DNA of 58,730 nt, from contig CAYOBW010000011.1 of the NCBI GenBank assembly GCA_964402115.1, positions 1 through 58,730 on the forward strand, given 5' to 3'. This DNA is from CAYOBW01 sp964402115 (GTDB lineage: Bacteria; Verrucomicrobiota; Kiritimatiellia; UBA8416; CAYOBW01). Every line of letters starts with the position of its first letter. Position 1 is the stretch's first letter. A program made the position numbers and the translations under genes. Of this stretch, positions 43,797 through 53,500 are shown piece after piece. The notes under the pieces were generated by a model that saw nothing but the letters and a program-made list of their open reading frames with translations, had not been told where the DNA came from and made no database searches.

Positions 43797-46700
43797 ATGA
43801 AGGCAAGCGCGATGCGCCTGTGGGCGGTGTTGGTGGCGGCGGCGCCGGTCTGTGCCGCAGCCGGGAACATGGACGGATTCGAAGCGGTGCTCGCGCGCCG
43901 GGCCGAGGCGGCTGAGAGGGCCGGCGCGCCGAAGGCGGCTGCCAAGGTGCGACCGTTGCCCGATTTCGGCGCTGAACCCTGCACGGTCAGCCTCTGGATC
44001 CGGACCAAGTCGGACGGTGCGCTCTTCGCGCGGGTGCCCGATGAGCGCGCCTGGATGCCTGGCGGTAAGAGCCTGTTTGTCCAGGGCGGCCGGCTCAATT
44101 TCGACGTGGGGTATGTCGGGTGCGTGACGGGCCGGCGGCGGGTCAGCGATGGCGCCTGGCACCATGTCGCCTGGGTGGGCGCAGCCCCGCAGCGGCTTTA
44201 CGTGGACGGTAAGCTCGACGCGCAGGGCGATCTGGAGGCCAGGCCCGATCCGGCCGCCTGCCTCCTGCGGTTCGGGTACGCGACCGACGACTTCCCGGAG
44301 GAGCCGCATTTCACCGGTCAGCTGGACGATGTGCGCGTTTACGCCCGTGCCCTGCCGGCCGCTGAAGTCGCGGCGCTGGCTGGCGGAACGCCCCCGGACG
44401 AGGGGCTCGTGCGGCACTGGCCGTTCGATGGCGCGCTGGCGGACCTTGCAGCCGGCGGGGAGACGCTCGGCGCCGAGGGATCGCCCGGCTTCACCGAGGG
44501 TCGCCTGGGCCAGGCGCTGAGCCTGGCGGCTGACGCGTTTGCCGCGACCGCGCCTGGGCAGGGGAAGATGAAAGGCGCGGATTTCTGGAGCACCTTCGCC
44601 AAGGGCACGACCGCGCCCGCGGCCCTGCGGGCGCTGGCCTGGGAGTGCGAGGATGGTATCTGGGGGAGGGATTGGGCCACGGTTCCGGCGGCCGAAGTCG
44701 GCGCACGCTACCAGGCTGCCGTCGCGCGGTACGGGGGAGCGGCGACTGCGGCGGAACCCGTGCGCGCGGACGGGGACCTGCGCCCGCTGCGCGAGCGCTA
44801 CCTCGCCACGCGCGAGGCCGCCCTGCGGCGGATGCTGGCAGGGGGGCGCGTCGCCTTCGACAAGCTGCTGTTCGTTAAACGCCTCACGTACAACGCCAAT
44901 CACTACTACACCGAGTACATCAACAGCCAGTGGATGCCCGGCGGGAACCTCTGCGTGCTGAACCTGGCGGACGGCGCCGTGCGCGAGCTGGCGCCCTCTT
45001 TGCAGGGTGGCGTCTTCGGGCGGTTCGACCTCTCGTTCGACGCGACGCGCGTGGTGTTCGACTGGAAGCGCGGCGCGGACGAGGGGTGCCGGATCTACGA
45101 GGTGCGGATGGACGGGACGGGGTTGCGCCAGCTCACCTTCCCGGCAGCTGACGAGGCGGCGCTCGTGCAACGCTACCGCCGCGGCTATCATCACGGCACC
45201 GACGACATGCACCCGTGCTACCTGCCGGACGGTGGCATTGCGTTTGTCTCGACGCGCTGCCAGTACGGCATTCTCTGCGATGCGCCCGATATCTTCACGA
45301 CGACCGTGCTCTACCGGATGGACGCCGACGGCCATAACCTGCGGCGTCTGTCGAACAGCTCCGTCAGCGAGGCGGCCCCCGTGACGCTGCCCGACGGCCG
45401 CATCCTTTACACCCGCTGGGAATACGTGGACAAAGGGGCCGTGAGCGTCAAGTGCCTGTGGGCCATGCGCCCCGACGGCAGCGGTTCGTCCGAGATCTAC
45501 GGGAACGATCTTTCCCTGCCGCCGACGTTGATCTATGGCCGCCCCGTGCCCTGGCTGGCCGGGCAGTACGTCGTCACCGGCACGCCGCACTGTCCGCAGA
45601 ACGGCGTCGGGACGCTGATCCGGCTCGACACGCGCCGCGACCTCCGCAGCCGGGCGCCCATGATCTACCTGACGCCCGAGGTGGACATCCAGGACGAGGG
45701 CGGTTTCGCGTTCCGGGTCGCGGACGGCGATTGGCGCGAGGACGGCGAGGGGCGGGGGGCGCTCTATCGCGATCCGTACCCGCTGACGGAAACGCTGTGC
45801 CTGGCGGCGCACAAGCCGGCGGGCGCGGGCGTCTGGTGCGCGCCTGACGGTTACGCCCTGTACGCGGTGGACGGCGGCGGAACGCGCACGCTGGTGCATC
45901 GCGAGCCGGGCATCTCGTGCTGGGAGCCGTTCCCCGTGCACGTGCGCCCCGTGCCGCCGGTGCTGACGGTGCAGCGCAACGAGGAACTGGCCGCGCGCGG
46001 ACTGGCCGCCTGCGTCGTCACCGATGTGTACCGGGGGCTGGAGGGGGTCCCGCGCGGCACGATCAAGGCGATCCGCGTGCTTGAGCAGGTGCCGCGCCCG
46101 TGGACGGCCCGCCGCACGTGGGATGGCGACGAGTACGACCAGCAGCATGCCTGCGTTACGAAAGACACGCACCTGGGGCTGAAGGTGCAGCACGGGGTCG
46201 TCCCCGTGGCGGATGACGGCTCGGCCTACTTCGTCGTGCCCGCCGCCCGCAACATCATCCTGCAGGTGCTGGATGCGAACGGTTTTGCCGTGCAGACGGA
46301 GCGCACGTTCGTGAACTTCATGCCGGGCGAGGTGAGGGGCTGCGTCGGCTGCCATGAGCGGGCCGCGGACGCGGGCGGTGTTCCGGCTGCCGCCGTGGTG
46401 CCGCTGGCTTTGCGCGGGGCGCCGGCCGCGCCCGGTCCGCAGACGGGAGAGACCTGCGGCGCGCGGACGCTGGAGTACGCGCGCGACGTGCAGCCGGTGT
46501 GGGACCGGCACTGCGTGCGCTGCCATGGCGGCTCGAAGCCGGCGGGCGGGCTGCGCCTGACGGGTGACTTGACATCCCAGTTCAGCGTCTCGTACGAAGC
46601 GCTGGTGCCGGAGCGGCGGCGCGATCCGTTCCGCGATCGTGAGCTGCTCGGGCCGGTCATCGGGGAGAACCATCCGAAGACGGGCAATGTCGACTACCTG

Positions 46701-47027
46701 CCCGCCAGGTCGCTGGGTTCGCATGCGAGCGTGCTGATGGCCCTGCTGAGCCGGGGCGCGGTGCGGCTGGCTGACGCGGGAGCCGCCGCGCGGGCAAAGA
46801 AGCTTGCCGGCGTGCATGAGAAGGTCACGCTGACGGCGGCCGATCTGCAGAAAGTCGCGAACTGGGTGGATACCAATGCGCAGTACTACGGCTCGTACTG
46901 GGGCAAACGTCACAGCCGCGGAAAGGACGGGCCCGACTTCCGGCCGTGGGTTACGTTCGATGAAGCCGTCAGCACAAACCCGCCCGCGCCAACCGCCGCC
47001 GGCCCGCGTTTGCTGGGGCAGCGGTAG
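43797..47027 (+). CDS. Exported LamG/propeller dihaem protein related to hydrazine synthase alpha (HzsA-like)
   Basis: A 1076-aa protein with a signal peptide (residues 1-21). A LamG-like sandwich covers about 45-205 (FGAEPCTVSLWIRTKSDG, GAWHHVAWV, GQLDDVRVYARAL). The middle part (about 355-640) is propeller-like, with FDLSFDATRVVFDWKR, DDMHPCYLPDGGIAFVSTRCQ and LPDGRILYTRWEY, a pattern seen in PVC proteins related to the alpha subunit of hydrazine synthase. Two c-type haem sites follow, CVGCH (849-853) and CVRCH (906-910). Family resemblance to HzsA does not imply anammox; most such homologues lie in non-anammox PVC bacteria. An electron-transfer or surface-binding role is inference. Confidence 0.75.
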   Translation: MKASAMRLWAVLVAAAPVCAAAGNMDGFEAVLARRAEAAERAGAPKAAAKVRPLPDFGAEPCTVSLWIRTKSDGALFARVPDERAWMPGGKSLFVQGGRLNFDVGYVGCVTGRRRVSDGAWHHVAWVGAAPQRLYVDGKLDAQGDLEARPDPAACLLRFGYATDDFPEEPHFTGQLDDVRVYARALPAAEVAALAGGTPPDEGLVRHWPFDGALADLAAGGETLGAEGSPGFTEGRLGQALSLAADAFAATAPGQGKMKGADFWSTFAKGTTAPAALRALAWECEDGIWGRDWATVPAAEVGARYQAAVARYGGAATAAEPVRADGDLRPLRERYLATREAALRRMLAGGRVAFDKLLFVKRLTYNANHYYTEYINSQWMPGGNLCVLNLADGAVRELAPSLQGGVFGRFDLSFDATRVVFDWKRGADEGCRIYEVRMDGTGLRQLTFPAADEAALVQRYRRGYHHGTDDMHPCYLPDGGIAFVSTRCQYGILCDAPDIFTTTVLYRMDADGHNLRRLSNSSVSEAAPVTLPDGRILYTRWEYVDKGAVSVKCLWAMRPDGSGSSEIYGNDLSLPPTLIYGRPVPWLAGQYVVTGTPHCPQNGVGTLIRLDTRRDLRSRAPMIYLTPEVDIQDEGGFAFRVADGDWREDGEGRGALYRDPYPLTETLCLAAHKPAGAGVWCAPDGYALYAVDGGGTRTLVHREPGISCWEPFPVHVRPVPPVLTVQRNEELAARGLAACVVTDVYRGLEGVPRGTIKAIRVLEQVPRPWTARRTWDGDEYDQQHACVTKDTHLGLKVQHGVVPVADDGSAYFVVPAARNIILQVLDANGFAVQTERTFVNFMPGEVRGCVGCHERAADAGGVPAAAVVPLALRGAPAAPGPQTGETCGARTLEYARDVQPVWDRHCVRCHGGSKPAGGLRLTGDLTSQFSVSYEALVPERRRDPFRDRELLGPVIGENHPKTGNVDYLPARSLGSHASVLMALLSRGAVRLADAGAAARAKKLAGVHEKVTLTAADLQKVANWVDTNAQYYGSYWGKRHSRGKDGPDFRPWVTFDEAVSTNPPAPTAAGPRLLGQR

Positions 47028-47527
47028 AACCCCGTACGTGTCGGGTCCGTGACGTGGGTGTCCCCGTGGCCTTGCGCCATGGGAGTCGGAATTCTGCGCC
47101 TCTGCCACGCGAGGCGGCAGGAGGCGCCCGCGCACCCCTCGCTGAATCGCGAGGCACGTAGATGAGCCCTTTCGCAGCACAACCCACCCCGGCCTGCGGC
47201 CACCCCTCGGGCGGAGAGGAGTGCATGTAAGGCGTTCCGCTGACTCCTGAGTCCTGACTCCCGAATTGCATCTCATCTTTTTGCTTGCAAGAGGAACGAT
47301 AGTTCAGTAACGTGAAAGGCGTTGATCGAGAAAGGAAGGCCTTGCGTGAAACTGTTGTCAGAAGCGATTCAGGCTCAATGTCTTGCAGGTATGGGATTCG
47401 AAGCCAGCCGTCGGCGGTGGGATCGGGCGCGGCGGCAGCGGCAACGCGACGCGCGTCTGCGTGACCTCCTGAGGCGGTTGCAGGGCGTCTTCCGGCCGCG
47501 AGGTCTGGCGGCGGCGCTCTGCTGGCG
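47028..47527. other. 500-bp gene-free convergent region
   Basis: It separates the HzsA-like gene from the convergent amylase gene. It contains an inverted degenerate copy of the CTCCCCGGAGGGG-type repeat (47182-47224) and a short direct repeat (CTGACTCCTGAGTCCTGACT). A 78-aa plus-strand frame at 47322-47558 has a plausible GTG start at 47345 but no recognisable family and overlaps the amylase end, so it is not called. Confidence 0.5.
47182..47224. repeat. CTCCCCGGAGGGG-type dispersed repeat, inverted degenerate copy 3
   Basis: Read on the minus strand it gives CTCTCCGCCCGAGGGGTGG then CCGGGGTGGGTT, similar in order to copies 1 and 2. Confidence 0.4.
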
Positions 47528-50500
47528 TCACTCGGCCATCTGCGCGCCAATACGGTAGAAGCGGTTGGTTGCCGCGAAGGGGTGCGGCGTGGTGCGCGAG
47601 CCGTCGTCGAGCCACTCCACCGTACCGCCGGTGCCGGGAATCCGGTTCGTGCCGGCGCGGTTCCAGGCGTCTCCCGGTAGCGGCTGGTTGCGGTACCAGA
47701 TGGTGTAGTCCCGCTGGGCACGGGTGGAGAAGCGCACGCGCCACCCTGCAGCCTGGCGGCGAAGGTCCGTCACCGCCAGTGCGTCGGAGGGGTCAAGCGG
47801 GCTGGTGCCGGCGAGATACTCGTCGCGGTTGACCATGCCGTCGTGATCCGCGTCCTGTTCGGCGCCGCCGAGGGCGTTGGTCTCCAGCCCGAACGCGTCC
47901 TCGTAGCTGTTCGGCATGCCGTCACCGTCCCAGTCCGAGGGGGCTGCATCGAAGGCGAGGGCGAAGGAGAACGTGCCCGTTCCGCGCAGCTCGACCTGGT
48001 GCGTCTGGGCCTGGTTGCGCATGCGGAGCGTCGTATAGTCCACACGGTTGGTGTCCTCATCCGTCGCCAGCGCGTTGTACACGGCCCCGTGGCCGGCATC
48101 CCCATAGGCCACGCGCGCGTTGACCGTGGTCGTGTAGTTGGTGTTGGCGACGGTCAGTACGCCGCCTTCCTGGCGCTCCGGGGCGAGGGTCGACTGGCCG
48201 TTGACCAGCAGGTCGTCCAGGTGGGGACTGAGCCCATGCCGCACGTACAGGCTCCCGGGCACGGTATAGCGCACCTCCAGTACGGCGCTGTCCGCCGGGA
48301 GTTGCACGGTCTTGGCAATGCGGCCGTCGGAGGAGACCGCGCGCCAGCCGTTCGACCACGGGGTCACGACGTAGAGGTCGTTGACGTAGCTCCGGCTGCC
48401 GTCCCACCAGTCCTTCAGCGCGGAGGTGCGGTAGGCGCCGACGGTGACGGTCTGACCCTGCGTGCTGACATTGGCGCTGCCTTCCTCCTCGGTCGCGGAA
48501 CCCGCGAAGCCAGCCGGGTTTCCGATGACCTGGTAGATGGCCGCCGTCCGCGGCACGCGTACCCAGGCCGCGATAAGCCGCCCGCCCAGTCGCTCGAGGA
48601 CGACGCAGAGGCGGCGGTTGTAGAGCAGGTACTCGTCCTCCCCGTCGAGGTCGGCGTCCGCGGCGCGGGCAACGGTGCCGGTCAGGCTGGCGGCGGCAGC
48701 GGCCCACGCATCGGCCTGGGCATAGACGGCGGCGGTGCGGGTCTGTGCCTGCGCGATCAGCGCGAAGCTGGCGAGCGAATTGGAACTGGTGGCCGGGAAC
48801 ATGTACGCGCCCGTGCTGAAGCGGCGCAGGTCCTGGCTGCCCTCGTTGTGAAATGCGGTCTGGAAGACCGAGGCGTGCAGGGCGGCCTGGGCCAGCGCTG
48901 CCAGGTTGCTGTGCGTGATGCCGTTGACCGCGTCCCAGGCTTCGCGCACGAGGCCGCCGGAGTAGAGCATGCCGTAGGGTGCGGTCAGCGGGCCGCCGCT
49001 GCGCAGCGCGAAGCGGCGGCCGGCGAGGCTCTCCTCGCGGGTGTTGCCCACGTACCAGTTGTCGAAGTTCCCGTTGTCGCCCGGTCCCATGCTGGCGTGG
49101 TTCAGCCAGTTGTGCGCCTGCTTGCCCAGCGCGGGGGCGTCGCGCTCGACGACGCCCCACGCATCCCCCGCCGGGTCGCCCCGCGCGTGAACCGCGCCCG
49201 CCGCGATCTGCTGCAGGGCCACGAGCGGCGTCCACGGGCGGTTGGCGCACCAGCGCACCAGCGTGTCGTAGGCGTCGGCCCGGGCGTTGTCGGTGAGCGC
49301 CTCCCAGCCTGCGAAGAGCACGAGCACCTGGTCCTGCGTGCCGCTGCGCGCCTTGCGGTTGAGGATCTGCCGCAAGGTGGTGTCGACGCCGTTGTCCACG
49401 GGGGTGAACATGGCCGCGGAGGGGGTGTTGTGGATGGCGAAGCACTTGACGCCGTCGATGCGGTTGATGCGGTAGCCGTTGTCGGAGAGCGAATCCTCCC
49501 GGCCGAACCAGTTGAAAAGATGCGTGTCCTGGTCGAGGACGGTGTGGGTGTAGCCCAGGTCACGGACCTTGTCGAACACGCTGCCGTCGCCGAGATCCTG
49601 CCCGTCCAGCAGGCGCTCGGGCGTCCAGAAGACCGCCGTGGCGGGGTCGAGGCGCGTGCGGTAGATCGTCTCGATGTAACGGCGCGCGAGATCGGCGTTG
49701 GCGCGGTTGAAGGCACGGCTGAAGTAGGGGAGCATGTGGTCGGAGAAGGTCCCCGGCAGCAGGTACACGAGGTTCGTGGCCACGAGTGCCGCAATCCGGC
49801 GGTTCAGGGACGGCCCGTCGCGCCACGGCTGCCCGGCGGCGGGGTCGACGCGCGCCCACTGCATGGCGGAGGCCAGCGTGGCTGAGACGTGCAGGTTGAG
49901 CGGCGCCGCGAAAACCGCGTGCGCGTCGAGCGGGCGGTAGAGCCCGGCACCGCGCCCGGTGTTGACCAGGTCCTGCACGACGCAGCCGGGCTGGATGGCC
50001 TGGTTCCCGTGCAGGAGCGCGGCGACCTTGGCGCGACCGGCGCGGGCCGTGCCTTTCCACCAGGAGAAGAGCTCGTTGCGCAACCCCTGCTGCGACTGCC
50101 AGTAGTCCTCGGCGATCCAGTCGTCCAGGATGCTGTCGCGGATGTCATTGCGTCCGCCGATGTCGCCCGGTCCGACAGGGCTGTTGCTCGTGCCGTCGGC
50201 GGTTGTGAACACCTGGTAGTTGAAGTTGGAGGCGCCGCTGCCGCTCCACCCGGCGTCGATGAGCGCCTGGCGGCTGATGCAGAACTCGACGGCGTCGAGT
50301 TCGTGGTTGAAGTAGGCGTCGACGAATCCGTCGGCTGCGGCCTGGCCCCGGCGTCGCACGCCGGTGGCGGCGAGATCCTGCCCGACGGCCGAGGTGTGAG
50401 CCGGGTTGGCCGGGTCGTCGACGTAAACCGCGCCGGCGCCAGTCTGGTACACCGCAACCACGGCTTCCCACCGCATGTGCGTGATGGCGTCCACGTCGTC

Positions 50501-53500
50501 GGGGAGGTTCATCTCGCCTGCGTCGGGGCTGTTGAAGTCGATGACGACATACGCGTCGAGGTGCCCCTCCTCGGCGTGGGCCAGCAGGTCGTGGAAATCG
50601 AGGCGGAAATAGAACTTCCCGTCCCCGCCGTTGGCGGGATCGCCGCCGTCATGCGCGTAGAAAGCCACGATGTCGCGCGAGGTGTCCCAGCCGTCCCAGG
50701 CGAGGTAGAGGTCGCCGGACTGGTTGTTGTTGCCCGCCCCCTCGTACTCGTCGAGCACCAGGCAGTCGGCCGCCCGCCAGTCGGTGAACTCCTCGTAGTT
50801 GGTCCTGCCGCCGGTGATGCCCAGCAGGCGCCCGCGCCCGACCGTGATGGAGCCGGGCGGGGGCGGATCGAGCGAGTCGGGCACGCGGGGATTCGTGCCG
50901 TTCTGGTATTCCATCTTGTTCGTGTACTCACGCAGCTCGCCGCCCACCAGGATCCGGTCACCGTCCGGGTTGCCCGCGGCTCCGTGCTCGGCGTTGGTGA
51001 TGGCAAGTCCGGTGCGCAGGCTGACGTGGTTGGTAATCCCGTCGTTGAGCGGGTCAAGGGCGTAACGCGCCTCCCAACCGTCCGGCAGCGTGTCGCCATC
51101 CGTATCGGGGTTGAGGGGATCGGTTTCGAGCCACAGCTCGCCGACGTCGTGGACGCGGTTCGAGTTGGTGTCGCCGTCGATTACGCCATCGAGGTCCACG
51201 TCCTCCGCATACCCGTCGCTGGCGCCATCGCCGTCGGTGTCGGCATCGTTCGGGTCGGTCTCGCGCCAGGCGGCGTCCCAGATGCCGTCGGGCCAGTCCG
51301 CGAGGGTGGGGCGGTCGCTCCACGGGTTGGACGTGCGCGGCTGTAGCGGCCGCCCGTCACCGTCGACCCAGCCGTTGCGGTTGCGATCCTCCAGCCCGTC
51401 CGGCAGCCCGTCGCGGTCGGTGTCGGGGTTCTGGGGATCCGTCAGGCTGCCGTTGATGCGCCTGGTGCGCGAGTCGGAGAAGACGTAGTGGGGCAGGCCG
51501 CTGCTGTCCGGCACCGTGTTGTAGAAGGGCGGGTCGAGGTCGGGCAGGAAGTTCGGATAGCCGTCGCCGTTGGAGTCGGCCGCAACGTCCGTGTGGTTCG
51601 TAGCGATCGGCACGCGCCAGCCCGATTCCAGCCCATCCGGGAGCCCGTCGCCGTCGCTGTCGGGCAGCAGCGGATCGGTCCGGCCGTAGATCTGCCAGAC
51701 GTGCACATCGCCGCTGCGCCACTCTTCCGAGTTGCCCGCCGGCAGGTCCTTGGGCGTCGATTCGTCCACATCGTAGAGCCCGTCGTCATCGTCATCGAGG
51801 TCGGCGACGTCGTTGGTGGCGACTTCGCGGAAGACGACCCGTGTGTTGCGCACGGCGGAGGCGGAAACGGTCGCGGTGTCCGACGCGTTGGTGTTGACGT
51901 TGGCGACGATGCGGTACGTGCCCTCGCGCAGGTCGGACCACAGGAAGTGCCAGTAGAGGCGGTTGCCGGAAGCGCTGGGGTTGCCGCTGATGCGATACAC
52001 GGTCTGGCTGACGGCGGTGGGGCCGGGAAAGGCGGTATCCGTGCGCACGGCGGCCGGGGACTCGACCTCGGCGACGCGCAGCAGCGCACCGTTGACTCGC
52101 ACGATATCCCCGGCCGTCAGCGCCGTGTCGAACGCCGGCAGGACGGCCCCCGCGACACCCGCAGCCGTCGCGCCTGGGTACGGGGCGGCGAGCGCGGCCG
52201 AGACGTCGGACTCGACCTGGGTGACGACCACGGTCTGCCCGGCAAGGCCCACGTGCATGCCGCCGGAAAGCTCGGCCAGGAACGCGGTGCCTGTGCCCAT
52301 GACCCGTGCGGTGTTCTGCGTAACGGTCAGCGTGCCGGTCAGCGGCTGCGCGACGCCGAGGATGCGGTTTGTGCCGGCCGCGGCGCTCGCGAGCGCGGGC
52401 AGGCGGTTCGAGAGCGTGGCATACGGCGTGGCGTTACCGTTACCTTCGGGAAACACCAGCCAGACGTGCCGCGCGCTGAGATCGGTTTCCACCCGGATGG
52501 TGAACTGCCGCTGCCCGGGCGTGGGGGTGGGCACGTCGGGCAGGACGATCACGTAAGGCTTGCCGTCGGAGTCGTACTCCGGCGGGTTCACGATATCGAT
52601 GTGCGGGCCCGTGTCCGCAGGCGCGGCCTTCACGAAGCGGTGCGCTTCCAGGACGAGGCCCGTGCCGGTCGTGTGCGTCACTTCCAAGTCGTGGAGGAGG
52701 TTCGGGTCGCCGTTGTAGACGTTGGGCATGCTGAACGCTAGCAGCCCGTAGGTGCCATCAGCGTCGCGGGTGATCGCGTACCGCTCGAGGCCCAGCGCGT
52801 TGCCGTCCACGCGCACGAGGAAGCGCTCGCGTAACGCCTGGTCGTCGAGTCCGTCGGCGAGCCCGCGGCTGAAAGACACGCGAATGCTCCAGCCTTCGCG
52901 CACTTCCGCGCCATCCTGGGCGGGCCACTGAAAGAAGAGCCTCTGCGTCGGCGCGCCCGTGCGCACCTGCCGCTGCAGCGTGGTGAAGTGGCCGGCCGCG
53001 TCGGCGAGCACCATGTTCGTGGAGGACGAGAGCTCGAGCAGGCGGACGCGCAACGTGGCCGCGCCGCCGCCGGACGGAATGTTGCGGTAAGTGAAACGCC
53101 ACTCGCCGGGGTAGGGGCTGGCCAGCGTGCTGGAGGGGGTAACTTCCGAAGCGGGCGCCCACGCCCGGCTGCCGGCGGCGTTGGTTCCGTTGCCATAGGC
53201 CTGGCCGGTCTGGCCGTCGTCGTTGGCGGGCGTGTCGTCGTCGATGTTGAACGAGACCTGGCGGACGGTCGGGTCGGTGCGGACGACCACCGTGTACTCG
53301 CCCTGGCTCAGGAGTTCCGGCTCCTGCGGGGCGCCGCGCGGGTAGAGGACCTCGCCCGCCGGGAGCGCCGTGTCGTAGTAGAAGGGCTGCACGAAGGTGT
53401 TATAGATGGAGGCCCGGTTGTCCCGTTCCAGGAAGGCCCGGGCGCGCAGGACGTGAAAGCCCTCCGTCAGGCCGGTGGTGCTGGCGCCGTAGTCGTTGTG

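Noticed and set aside
43635..47276. Long minus-strand open frame (1213 codons) opposite the HzsA-like gene
   Set aside because: No recognisable motif; the plus-strand frame has a signal peptide and two haem motifs.
47322..47558. Plus-strand 78-aa frame, possible GTG start at 47345 with GGAAGG upstream
   Set aside because: No family resemblance, Arg-rich composition typical of a shadow frame, and its end overlaps the amylase coding region.
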